From Fragum whitleyi (Eukaryota; Mollusca; Bivalvia; Cardiida; Cardiidae): a DNA stretch of 64,000 bases. The notes beneath the pieces were generated by a model that did no database searches, had not been told where the DNA came from, and saw only the letters and a program-made list of their open reading frames with translations. The stretch's first letter is position 1. Every line of letters starts with the position of its first letter. Positions 13,206-24,719 of this stretch are shown one piece after another. The stretch is taken from contig OX411548.1 of assembly GCA_948146395.1 (NCBI GenBank), positions 37,146,912 to 37,210,911 of the forward strand, read 5' to 3'. A program made the translations under genes and the position numbers.

Positions 13206-14917
13206 AGAAAGGTTTAATTATTATCGAAATGAAAAATTGATATCACGAAAAAAAAAAAAAAAAAAAAAAAAAAGAAAGAAAAAAAAAAGCAACGTTATAT
13301 CCCATAATAAAGGTCTTAGAATTCGTCATTATTTAAGTTTGTTTTTTATTTATTTTTGCTTTTTACTTTTTGTGAGCCGCTAAATATCTCATACTAGCTT
13401 TTTTTCTAACACCCGTTAAATCATGAAAATCAAAGAATATAACATTCCTAAGCAATCGACATATACGTTACTAAGCCAGAAAAACGTAACGAATGTATTT
13501 GTCTTTGTGACACATTGTGATCCTACCATTGTGTAAAACGGATAAAATCTTTATTCTATATTAACAAACTCTTCTACTATTGCAAAAAGAATGGGAATTT
13601 CTAGAAGAATAGAAGAAGTGTAAAAAAATCATCTTATGTTACATCATTTTAAAATATTTATCCATATTACTATATGAAAGCAGCTAGTATTGCTTGTTTT
13701 ATGTAAATAAAATTGATAAATATAGATACGACCAATAACAAAATTGGTTTTTATGATCAAACATTGACCTTTCAGACAAAAAAGAGCTTTAAAATAATAT
13801 TAATGTAGCGATGTAAGCTACCTCCGTACAAATTAAAATGGCGTTTTGAAAACAAATCAAATTGTTACATTCTAGGTCATATACACGAATAAGAGTAATA
13901 AAATATGGGCGACAATGTTACTCTTTTTTTCATTATCAACGATACATAATTTAATGAGATACAATTCTGTCAAAATGAATCTTAACAAAGCATTTCAGGA
14001 CTTAACAATTGAACAATCTTTTCTATGATCCTGATATCTGAATGTAATTTACGTTTTGGGTTTCGGACGTGGTAGAAATTTGGCCGCCGCACTAGTTACA
14101 CTGTGCAATATTAGTGTTACTACACCGACGTAAGTTCGTAGAAATAAGGGGTCCTAGTTCCATTCATATCCGGAGAGCTTCCGTAAAAAAGGTTTACATC
14201 GTAGTCACATGAAGCTCTTCATAATCTTGGAAACGTTAGAAGGAGACTATTGTGCAGCTTAGGCAAAACATTCATTACATGTATAGGTCAATGTTTGCCA
14301 GAACTACATAATTCAACAGATACCCACTTCAACCGAAAGAAAACTTAGTGTAAATGGTTCTATATGAAATAAATTTCCTTTATAATTATTATTCATTAGT
14401 TATCTATAGAGTATGTTTCATTTTTGTCTGTATATTTACAGACGATTTTACGTGATTGCTTTGAGAATGTTTTTGTAGTTCTCAATTCTATATCATTGCA
14501 TATTGTAGCAAGTTTCTAGCCTTTAAATTTTAGAAATCGTTATAATTTTCTGTATATGTAATCTATTTTCTAGTAGATATATTCTTACTTGAAATTTAAT
14601 AAAAGACTGACTTCTATCCCCATGTAAAAATTACGGATTTTTAAATGAGACATAATTATGCTATTTTCAATAATTTAAACCATTTTCCTATTTTTGAATC
14701 ATAGTATGGCTGAATCTTACTAAGAAAAGATGATGCAAGTAGTGACTGTTGTAAAAAGCAACACGATTAAGGAACGGTTTGATATATACAAAAAGAGTCA
14801 TATTCTAGTTGTTACACAGCATAATTTTGTAATTGACAATACAAAAGAATATCTATCGAGTCAAATAATCACAAATAAATATTTAATTTTTCGAATCCAT
14901 CGTTTGCCTTGAACATG
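13206..14917. other. Intergenic, no gene seen
   Basis: AT-rich, with a long A-run around 13248-13288. A 60-codon frame at 14730-14912 is not supported by any recognisable motif. Confidence 0.45.
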
Positions 14918-15095
14918 TAGTATAGGCGCTCGACTCGTGACCCGAATGTCCGTGGGTCGAGCCCAACATCACGGAGTTTGTTTATGGGGAAACAACTTTC
15001 TATCCAGGGCCAGTCAACCAAGCTGTAGATTTGGGCAACATTTGGCTTAAGACGTGAAAAGACATTATTGAGTGTTTTGAAGAGCGACTTTAATT
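14918..15095 (+). mobile_element. Degenerate SINE, same family as 19232-19498
   Basis: Shares with the copies at 19232-19498 and 49576-49840 the string of landmarks 'cgactcgtgacccg', 'gtccgtgggtcgagccc', 'ccagtcaaccaagctgtaga', 'acgtgaaaa' and 'tgagtgtt...gagcg'. The A-box end is eroded. Confidence 0.65.
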
Positions 15096-15282
15096 AGTAT
15101 GTTAAGGTGGATAAGGTTGAACCAGGCTTTCAAAAATGTAAAAAAAAAAGCAAATAACACATTCCTTACCAAGAAATGGTCCACAACAATAATCAAAGTA
15201 CTGAAAGTACTGATAAGTTGGAATGCGTTTAGGAGACGGTGACCTCAAGCTACTACCGAAGCTGACGCCTCCCGCCCAGCAC

Positions 15283-15332
15283 AGGTGATCACATGATACG
15301 TCTCGTCTTTTGACAGGCGTATATAAATCAAT
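15283..15332 (-). mobile_element. HINE family D, terminal fragment
   Basis: 'gtgatcacatgatacgtctcgtc...gacaggcgtata' matches the right terminus of the family D element ending at 37934. The body is missing. Confidence 0.5.
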
Positions 15333-15406
15333 GTATTTCAACAACGAGAGACGCTTAAACCTCTGAATCGCTATACAGGCCTGAATCTGTTGAAAGAAAA
15401 ATGATA

Positions 15407-15950
15407 ACAAGAGGGCCAGAATGACCCTAAACCGCTCACCTGAATTCGATTGGTCCAATGGAACTTATCCAAGAAACTTTCTGGCAAAGATTCATTCAAA
15501 TTTGCCTAGTTTTCGAAGAGAAGACATTATTCGAATTATAAGCAGTCATAATAGACCCTGCCAACCCATTCATTACAAAGGAGACTTAAAATTAGCCCTA
15601 CCCTGTCACACTCATATTTATGGGCTAATGACAATTTTACCAACAATATTTGAAGAGGGTCATCAAAGGAACATTCAAGTAAAGTATGATTGAAATCTAC
15701 TCAGGGGTTCAGGAGGAGATGTCGTTCAAAGATTTTGGGCTCAAAATAAGCTCCGCCCTACCATACCCATATTTATTGGCCAATTAGAATATAGCGACAA
15801 TTTTGAAGAGGGTCACATTCTGGCAAAATTTCACTGAAATTGGCCCAGCGGTTTAGGAGAAGAAGAAGTCTGAAGAAAGATCACGACGGACGACGGAGTC
15901 AGGGTGATCCTAAAAGCTCCCCTTGAGGACGTTGTGCTCAGGTGAGCTAA
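15407..15950 (-). mobile_element. HINE family A, about 544 bp
   Basis: The left end reads AACAAGAGGGCCAGAATGACCCT (hairpin) followed by the arm CCGCTCACCTGA. The right end is AGCTCCCCTTGAGGAC...GTGCTCAGGTGAGCTAA, whose TCAGGTGAGC pairs with the left arm. Interior units carry 'tcaaaggaacattcaagtaaa' and 'gttcaggaggagatgtcgttcaaagat', and a short 'gacggacgacgg' stretch precedes the right end. Non-coding despite a 90-codon frame. Confidence 0.75.
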
Positions 15951-16551
15951 AGAAGAAAATAATACGGACCATACAGCCGACTAATGGACGCACAGGGGAA
16001 CACTTGTTCACTCAAAACAGTTTTTATATTATTTTTCGAATGACTTCTGCTCCATTCGAGTTATCAATTACATTTTTAATTAGAAGTGTCGCAAAGTGGA
16101 CCTCAACATGTGATTTGTCCATGATAAAAAGATATTCGCTGGGAAGTCTTACTTCATGAGTTGGAATCTCAAGACAATTTTTGGACGAAGTTCAATTGTG
16201 ATTTCGACCTTTCTGACTCCAAAATTGGGTACTTTCTCGGGTCATTGACAAGTTTTATGATTTTGATCAATTGGTTGTTCAGTTAGAGTGGAAACTGTTA
16301 ACTGTTTAAATTTACTGATGACCGTGACATGTATGACCCCGAAACAATAGGGCATTTCTTTGGGTCATGGGCAATATTTGTGTAAAGTTTCGTTATTGCA
16401 GGTCAATTGCCTCTCCGTTTATCCATCGGAAAGCAAAAGGTCAATGGACTGAGGGACAGACATGATGAAATCAGTACGGCTCCTCTACTTCTGAGTTGGG
16501 GGCACAGTTAATGAAATTGATAAGGTCAACGATTATGGAATGATTTAGGCA
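15951..16551. other. Unclassified repeat-like spacer
   Basis: Two diverged units share 'gacctttctgactcc/gtatgaccccgaaac' followed by 'tcgggtcat/tgggtcatgg' and 'ttgttcagttag/ttgcctctccgtttatcca' at about 16190-16300 and 16320-16440, hinting at an old tandem repeat. No gene seen. Confidence 0.35.
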
Positions 16552-16908
16552 TGGTGTTGAATGAGTGAGCGGAGCGAGTTTTGAGTGAAATTTAAGGGAG
16601 GGAATCCAGTGTCGCTTGTTTTGTTCAGGATGAACAAAATTAGCGATATATAAAACTTATATAAAATATGCATAAAAGTTCAATCAATAGCTTTCTATAT
16701 CGTCAAGAACCAATCAGACGCTTTAAATTTCAATAATGTCAGTGAAATCGCGAATTGGTTCTTGCTTAATTTATTTTGAATGTACATGTTGATATTATTT
16801 TTTTAATAACTTTGAGCGTTTTTGAATGGTTTGAGTGAGTGTTTGGAATGAATGAATGGAGCGCTGAGTGAGTTTTTTTTATTGAGATGAATGTCAATTT
16901 CACGATGT
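16552..16908. mobile_element. MITE of the TGTCAATTTCACGATGT family, inverted copy
   Basis: Reverse-orientation relative of 26861-27263, ending at TGTCAATTTCACGATGT (16892-16908). It shares the 'gagttttgagtgaa', 'gttcaggatgaac' and 'tggaatgaatgaatg' landmarks. The left inverted repeat is not clear. Confidence 0.6.
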
Positions 16909-19231
16909 AACTTACTGTATGGTGGTGCTCTTAAATGTGTTGATGTGTAAGAATGTGAAGAAAACAAGTTGAACTAGTTGGTTTGTTTCAAATGGCAAAT
17001 TTGCTTAGTGATAAATGCAATTGGGCAAAGATATTCATAATTCAATGAAAGATATGGTGGTAAGGGTTTATGAGGATGAGTATTGAGTTTTTACAATGAA
17101 ACATTCATGTAGATAACTGCAATATGACGAAAAAAACCCGACAATATGATGCAAAAATAATTATTAACTTTAAAAGTGTATCATCACTTTAAGAAAAGAT
17201 TTTTATTTCGTAGCTAAGGCAGAAATACACAATATAACACCATGTCAAAAGAAGGTCGTTCAGAAAGAGAAACTATACCTTTAAAAGAAGCTATAACATA
17301 ATTCTACGAAAAATAAGTCGCGACCTTACCAAATAAGCAGATCACGTGATTGGCTATTGCTATTGTCAATTGCTGACCTTATTGGACTTGACTTATCACA
17401 TGATTTCCAAATATAGTAATGCAAACATGTGATACTAACATTTTCGTACGCAATTTTAAACAAATATCGTTTAAAACATAAATTAGCGTGTTAATAATAT
17501 ACGTGAAGTGATAGTTGTGTAATTGTACAGCATTATTACTTTTTGATTAAATTAAATGTATGTCTTTGTCAAGTTGAGATATACAAAATAGGCCGAAGTG
17601 TATTCACATCCTGTTCACGTGATATGTGTTCTCAAGAAACCCGAAATGAAATTATCTTGTATTCATTTTGCGGTTTTGTTAAATCTAAGTTGGAATTGCT
17701 CCGCATTCCAACTTAAAAATTGTGGCTCGATACTCTACATATTTGAATTGTGACAAAATACAAACATTTATAGCATATCGTCTTTCTGTCAAATTAAAAT
17801 TGTATGGGTAACGTAAATCACATATATTTGACATTGCAAAAAAGGATCTTATGTTGTTGTCAAATCCAATGCAATACAATTTATTGAAGACGTGAATATA
17901 TTTAATTGATATTTCACTAAAATGTAACATACTTAATTAATGAGCTGCGAGTCAATTTTTTAGATGCCAATGCCAGGGTTTCAACAGCGTAAAAAGAATA
18001 GTTACTTACATTTATCTTATAATGATGTTCGCATGTCACACAAATTTCTTACGTTATAGACACTTAAAAAGGGATGCGATTGAAAAAAGGGAAATAAAAG
18101 AGTTTTTAAGCCTTTAGAATATCATATAACATATCTTCTTTTCAATCTTATCTTAATTGGTAACGTATTTTACATACATAAGAAGAATGAAACATTAAAT
18201 AATAATTACCTACTTTCACCTGAGTCTTTTAATCACAACCTGTCATCCTTTTTGGCTAGATTGACATCGTTTACAAAATAACCTTAAATTGTTGTTTGTC
18301 CAAACTGATATGTGCTTATACTTAAGGCCGATTTAACACTTTTATAGGTTGTACAGTGTAACGTTTTTAACATACAAACGTTTGGTAACTTTTAGAGACA
18401 GCAATGTTAATATGTAAGTGAAGCCAATATATGATCAAAATACAAAATGATATTAAAGTAAGTTAACGTAAGGTTAAACAACCCTTTCTGACAAGAATCG
18501 TAAAACAATAGTCGGTTTTGGAAGGTAAGTTAGCTTTTTAAGTCGAGTAAAGGGTAAAAAATATGCCCTTACATACCGTAACCTAACCCCAAATACTTTT
18601 AAAATTAGGCTCAAATGGTCCTTTGTTATTAACTGATGTTGATAACCTTTTTTCTATTCAAAGACGAATCCTATATCAATAACTATTAAAGACATAGAAT
18701 TCGCTTACATTGTTTGTACTTGGTGACCTTTGACCCCGATTGTGCTCCTTTATGATTTTATTTTTGGGCAACAGGGCAAAATCTGTTCAGGGATGGTTGT
18801 CGAAGCTATTTAGCCTAGTGAGACCTTATGCCGCAAAAGTGCCCACACTTCGAAAATTTTCGGTCTAAACCACCAGTCTATTATGCATTTCTTAGAAAAC
18901 GTATTTAGTGAATTCACATGTTCTTGAAGATAACGGCATGCTACAGCTACAATCGGGAACCCTCGGCAATTCTACGGAGTAGACCTCGGGAATAATACGG
19001 GCGGATCCATGAAAGCGCGTCATTTCGCACGTGGGTTTATATGACGTCACAAATATAACGTAAAATGACGCTGCGAAAAGCAAAATCAACGTAAGGTCAA
19101 ATTCGGGCATACTATAATTTGAAAACAAAACACAGTGCGTTTTGCTTTCAAATCATGATATGCCAAAACAATCTCCATAGACGATTTGAAAGCAATAAGG
19201 AATTTGCTTTTCTTCAAGCGTATTAACCAAA
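16909..19231. other. Intergenic, no gene seen
   Basis: AT-rich. 18715-18890 is an inverted match to 12385-12570. Frames such as 17685-17930 have no recognisable features. Confidence 0.45.
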
Positions 19232-19498
19232 GTTGACTGCCTCGGTGGCCTAGTGGTAAATGCAATCGACCCATGACCCGGAGGTCCGTGGCTCGAGCCC
19301 CACTGTCGACGGGGTGTGTCATGGGCAAAACACTTAATAGCCAGCCCTAGTTCACCCAGCTGTAAAAATGGGTAGCAGTGGTTTAAAAAACCACTGCCTC
19401 TTTCTCGGGGACGTGAAAACATCAGGATTGAGTGTTCGAGAGCAATTCTATAAGCTTAAGCTTTCGTCGCAATCGAACTAAAATAAATTAGTATAAAG
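19232..19498 (+). mobile_element. tRNA-derived SINE (second family)
   Basis: The head has a textbook A box TGGCCTAGTGG (19247-19257) and a B box GGCTCGAGCCC (about 19290-19300), followed by a body with 'tgggcaaaacacttaatagcc', 'agctgtaaaaatgggtagcagtgg' and a tail 'aaaataaattagtataaa'. An almost co-linear copy sits in reverse at 49576-49840. It is probably pol III transcribed and LINE-mobilised (family knowledge). Confidence 0.8.
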
Positions 19499-20251
19499 TA
19501 CCACCAGGAGCCGTATTACCGAAAAAATGGACCAAAATTACCACAGTATGGAAATGTCCGAGCGATGTTCCGAATGGCTACAGCTACAGCAAAAAGAAAA
19601 TGGTTAATTCGTCCGGAAAAAGGGACAAACAAATAATCGGACAAACATATTGACAGGTAACAGTTATTTTGAGACACAAATATCATGTTTGATTTGTTTT
19701 TAATAGGGTTTAATGCCACTTTTAATAATGATTCCGTTATATCGGGTTGATATATACCGATCTTCATTCTCTTTTAAGATGATAGACCATTTTGGTAGAT
19801 CGATTTATTTATTGACATAGACGGAAAGTAGGGAAGGCGACCTCAATTCGTTATCATACTGTACTGATATGGAACGGTTATTTGTGACCAATATGGCTAT
19901 ATTTAGGTGTCCTGAAAAACAGATACTTCCGTTTTCAATTCTAAAAATCCTTTAACCGACGACAAATTTTAGATTGGCTTTGAAAATATTTGCAAATACG
20001 AAGTACAAAGAATTGAAAATGACCAAAATGTTTGGGAACAGACTTGTTATAGTAATTCCTCCTTCTTCCTAAAGATAAATTTGCCGATTTTTTATTTTTT
20101 ATTCTTTAAAGTAAAGAGTCTTCTATACGAACGACTTTTAAGCCATGCATCATTTTTCGGGTAACGCACTACTTTTTATCTCGAGTTCAACACTTTTCTC
20201 TTATTCAATCAAGAGGTGCACCACAAGTAAGGGTTATAAAACGTTTATGTA

Positions 20252-21242
20252 CGAGGGGTGTTCAAGAAGTTCGTAGACTTTACAAATATCTCGAAAACAG
20301 TCCGACAGAAATTAATGAAATTTGCTCACAAAGCATTTTAAACTTCAAGGGGTAATGTACAATATTTGTTTCCCAAATAGTTTACATAACATGCCCATCA
20401 AGCGTTGCCATGTAGACATGCTTAACTTCAAGCGGAGAACGGACTAGTTATCATACTTAACGTCTGTACATTCTGTTACTTTAACACCAAAAATATTACC
20501 TAAGTTATATAAACTTCTCAGAATTTCGCTCACTTTTCAATACTGATACAATGGTATTAGCGGAAAACCAAATCGGATGAACCACTTTCGTTTGCTCGAA
20601 TAAAGTGCTTGACTGACAATAGTGGTTACTGACTTAAGTCACCCGTAAAAACGTCGAGTTGCATTTGCCGACTAACAGAAGTTTATTCTAGGTGACAGCA
20701 GAGGATCGAAAGCATTGACACTGACACCTAGTTAAGCATTTCTTCAGAGTTATTTCCACAACAAAATATAAAGAACAATTGAGCTCGAAAATATAAATGA
20801 TAGAAAACTTTTTTGTGACAATAAATGAAGGACGAGTATCAAATATTTATAAAAGCTGTAATTGAATTACAAGACAGAATGTAAGAGCATTTGGACGCCT
20901 GCCAATAGCTGGTTATAACGATATAATTGGGTATTGACGATGTAATGGCTCATTTAGCATTTAGTAAAATTTAAGTTTGGGATGATTTTACTGAAAATGC
21001 GGGTTGTGCTTTGAATATCCCGACGTCATCGACGTACGTTAGAGGCTAGAGGTGTTCGCCGCTAGGTACACGGTGCATGTCTTTGGTCGCCACTAAAATG
21101 ATTAATATTGGACGTAAATTCATCATATTCGGTGTGTGAGTAAAGCAAAGATTACTCTTTAAGGTGATATAATTTATAATTTTATACTAGCAGCAGTTTT
21201 TGAGATATGACGTCAGTCCACGAACTTTTGGTACACCCCTCG
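20252..21242. mobile_element. Tc1/mariner-type element, non-autonomous or decayed
   Basis: Terminal inverted repeats CGAGGGGTGTTCAAGAAGTTCG (left) and CGAACTTTTGGTACACCCCTCG (right) are bounded by TA on both sides (20250-20251 and 21243-21244), the target duplication of this superfamily. The 991-bp length would suit a mariner, but I find no intact transposase frame, so it is a decayed copy or an internally replaced derivative. Confidence 0.75.
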
Positions 21243-21244
21243 TA

Positions 21245-22348
21245 TGTATAAAAAAAGGTTCTCTGCTTTACACGTTGGTGCAAGAGTACGTCGAGGAACC
21301 ATGTCTTTATCAATTCGCGAACGTTTTCTTCTAAACTAAGGGCTGGTAACACAACTCACCCGCGGAAGATTGTACTAGCTTAAAAATGTCAACGTGTGCG
21401 CTCGCAGTTTATAACTTGCAGGCACTCAGGATTATCTTTGCGAACGTTTGGAAATTCTAGCTCGCTTACAAGGAGCACACGTGCAACGCGGTGGGCAAAT
21501 TTATTTCTCAAACGTTAAAGTAAATGTTTTTGTTTTGAAAGCAGGGAAGTTTTGAACCCATGAACAAGACTATTTCTCGAAGATAAACTGAATGGCTTTT
21601 TTGCAAAGCCCTCAAAAATTATTAGCACGATCTAGGTCAGTTGAACCTGATCCTAGACAACGATTTCGATATATATTTTGGATCAGCAGCCGTCGGATAC
21701 ATTGAAAGATATTCAGCATTCGTGTTCTGAGCTTGATGTACTTTTTCGGTCCTGTAATGACCAGAGCTAAGGCTTTTTGTTTGTTTGTTTGTGTGTTTGG
21801 TGTTTAAAAGCCATTTTGGGGTTCGACGCCAACTGCTGTTTGCCACTAACCTAAATGACCTATTAGCCCTAAATGTTTAAGGTCCTCCCTGATAAAACAG
21901 GTTCTCTCAGAGACCCAAGTTTATTTTTTAGCAATGTTTACAAAATTGTAAGGAAACCAGTACGGAAAAAGAAGAAATTGCTTGCGACAAGCAAATTCTG
22001 CTTTTTCCAAATGTTTTCCATAGAGTATTAAAAAATTCAACATTAACACGGCGGGTGGTCAGAGCTAGATCTAGTTAGTACATGTACATACATATCTAAT
22101 CTCTTTATGATGGTGCAAGAGAAATATTTTGTTTCCGTGCTTAAAGAATCTATGATAGGCACAAAGATAAAAAACAAAAAGAAGACAAAAACAATTACAT
22201 GAAGTTCCTACAGCCGGATAAAATTCAACATGTTGAGTTTCGTTTAGATAATGTTAAGAACGGAAGAAAACATTCTTAGCAAAATCTTCTTTGAATTATT
22301 TATTTGAAATGTCATGAATGATAGATAACGGAGTTTGTAAAATATAAT
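21245..22348. other. Spacer downstream of the sulfotransferase gene
   Basis: Contains the minus-strand 3' flank of the gene at 22349-23494. A short palindromic piece at about 21968-22015 (aagaagaaattgcttgcgacaagcaa) recurs at about 31285-31325 and 47048-47075. No gene seen. Confidence 0.4.
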
Positions 22349-23494
22349 TTATTTTGACATCATGGAATTCTTAGCATTTACAATTTGGTACAAAGAATGT
22401 TTTAAGCCAATAGCGCGATGAAAGAGCATATTATGAAGCCTAAGCTCGTTAGATCGCATGTACAAACAGTCCAAACTAGTAACAGTAAATCTTGGCGACC
22501 ACCTAGACGGCTTGAAGTGAATTATGCCGCCGCGTGTCCTATTTATACAGAAAGATTGAGTCTCTTTCAAAATGGTTTTAAATTCTCCAACTTCCTCCTC
22601 AAAGTTAAGTTGTACCGTCACAGTATCCATAAATTTATTATAGAAATGGTTATAGATGGCATTGTCCGCCATTGCCCATTCACGGTAGTTAACCATATCC
22701 GCTTCCGTCGGGGTAAACCGGAATTTCCGGTAAGCTTTGTTCTTTCGGACATACAAAATATCGGTAAACGACCAGCACATTAATCTTTTGAGTAGTATAA
22801 GAGATTCGTCGAAGAATTCTGTGATCATTATAAGATGAAACGAACTGTCTAGTATTTTAATGTAGTTGTTTATAAAACGTCGATGTCTAACTTTGTGTAC
22901 AGGAACCCCCAAATCTAACGCCTGGCGATTATCTGTAAACGACAAATAACGATTGCTTGGTTCGTATTTGTCCGGATTACTCAAATACTGTGTGAGGTTC
23001 GTTGTGGCTATCTTGTACAGTTTATCGTTCAAGAAATACAAAAGAGCAGAAGTAAACTGGCTGAAAGGCTCTCGTAGAATCGTCACATACACTGTTTCAT
23101 TGTTGAAAATTCTGTGGAACGAATCTTTATCAAAAACGACATGATTATACAATAAATTGAAAGAACCATTTGTTTTCGTCGGTAAAATTCCACTTTCGTT
23201 CAAAGTTCCACCAATTCCGCCAAAATAGTTGTAACGCAGTTCGCCGGGCTTTTTATTTGGTAAGGCAAATCTTAACCTCCTTTTCATCCCATATCTCTGA
23301 ATGATATTAGCCATGGTAGAACTGCCGGTTTTGTGCACCTTCAGGAAAACGAGGTTCTGTTTAGCATGGCAAGTTGCCTCAGCCGGTGTTGGCGGCAGAT
23401 GTTTTAGCTCCTTGTGATCAGTTAAACTTATTGTACGTTTAATCCTAATGATGTTCATGCTCGCTATATTCATCAGAATGGTCAATGTTACCAT
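22349..23494 (-). CDS. Galactose-3-O-sulfotransferase-like protein (Gal3ST family)
   Basis: A 381-residue open frame in one exon. Near residue 50 it has LVFLKVHKTGSSTMANII, the 5'-phosphosulfate (PAPS) binding loop of Golgi sulfotransferases. Near residue 137 it has TILREPFSQFTSALLYF, the 3'-phosphate-binding segment. This pair and the spacing fit the Gal3ST/galactosylceramide sulfotransferase family, which moves sulfate from PAPS to the 3-OH of galactose in the Golgi lumen; the acceptor cannot be told. The first residues are hydrophobic. The frame stays open upstream to a splice-acceptor-like TATTTCCAG at 23511-23519, which would add YFSCV and complete a type II membrane anchor, so the listed ATG may be internal and a 5' exon may exist. 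Family members are usually about 400-480 residues, in keeping with a missing N-terminal piece. Codon use is AT-leaning like the region. Confidence 0.85.
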   Translation of the reverse strand: MVTLTILMNIASMNIIRIKRTISLTDHKELKHLPPTPAEATCHAKQNLVFLKVHKTGSSTMANIIQRYGMKRRLRFALPNKKPGELRYNYFGGIGGTLNESGILPTKTNGSFNLLYNHVVFDKDSFHRIFNNETVYVTILREPFSQFTSALLYFLNDKLYKIATTNLTQYLSNPDKYEPSNRYLSFTDNRQALDLGVPVHKVRHRRFINNYIKILDSSFHLIMITEFFDESLILLKRLMCWSFTDILYVRKNKAYRKFRFTPTEADMVNYREWAMADNAIYNHFYNKFMDTVTVQLNFEEEVGEFKTILKETQSFCINRTRGGIIHFKPSRWSPRFTVTSLDCLYMRSNELRLHNMLFHRAIGLKHSLYQIVNAKNSMMSK

Positions 23495-24719
23495 AACACA
23501 TGAAAAATACCTGGAAATAGATGACTATTGTTAATTTGATTTCAAAAACAAAATGGACACTATTTGCAGCTTTGTGTGGGTATAGAAGTACCTTTTTCTA
23601 TAGATATTTTCTTCAAATTTGGATAGGTGGTGAAAAGATACACAACAACGCTCAATAAATTTCTTATTGATAAGAGAATTGTTTAAAACGCGTTTCCTAG
23701 TGTGTACTTTATAATCATTTTCATTATTTCTATTTTCATTTTTTAAATGCTTAGAATATATAGGAACCTAAATAACAACATGAAAACCGTTGGTTCAACT
23801 CTAGGCCATTATCCGATCTTTGCAAATTGTCGACTGAATGCCAAAATATTGTTTATACATTGCTATAGAAGATTTTGATCATATCAACGAAAAACAGTTA
23901 AAAGACCTGTATAGCCACGTTAAGTTTTGATGCACCATACATTCACTGAAATTATGTGTCTTAAGTTACATATGGAGGGTTCAGCGCAAGACTGTCCTAA
24001 GTGTCTATACATTGTATAGACTCTTAGTACAGTCTGGCGACTCAATATGTAAGATTATGATTAGAAGCTGATCGAGGTCTATACTTGCCCACGTGATTTG
24101 TTTGAAATGTCATGCGCATCTTCAGTCTACATTTGTGGAGCGTAACCATGTGTTATTTTCAGTTTAATTTTGAACAAGGGCGACGAAAAGGGGTGCAACG
24201 CTCGGCTGCAGGTGCTGATTAATGCAAAAATATAATTCGAAAAAGGTTTTGTAACTCTTGTGATGGTAAACACACATACCAAGTTTTATGAAGATATCTT
24301 CAATAACAACAGAGATATGACTAAGTTTAAACTTTGTCACGCCAACACCAATGCGAACGACAGCAAGATAATTACAATATCCCGGAAAAAAAAAGCCGAG
24401 CTAAGAACCGGTTTCAATAATATAATTGTATTTATTTATTGCTGATTTATTTATCCCACTTCTTTTAAAAGATGGCGTTTTATGAGAAAAACGTAAACAA
24501 AGCGACTTATGTCATTTATGAAAATATACTCACATGACAATTTTCCTGCGCCTACTCATCTTAAACAATTCTTACATCCCTTTCAATATACCAGTGTATT
24601 TGATAAAATTGATCCCAAAGTGAAGCACCTGTCTATGATAACTCAACTTGATACACACTTCACGGTGACCATAGAAATATAATTTTATCTTCTCTACTCG
24701 CAGCCTTAGATCTCTTAAA
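23495..24719. other. 5' flank of the sulfotransferase gene, no further gene seen
   Basis: 23495-23510 may be coding (see sulfotransferase entry). Beyond that, AT-rich sequence. The remaining 5' exon and promoter could not be located by eye. Confidence 0.4.

Noticed and set aside
15102..15458. 118-codon minus-strand frame
   Set aside because: Crosses a family D fragment and the start of a family A element; no domain.
22418..22783. 121-codon plus-strand frame
   Set aside because: Antisense shadow of the sulfotransferase exon.
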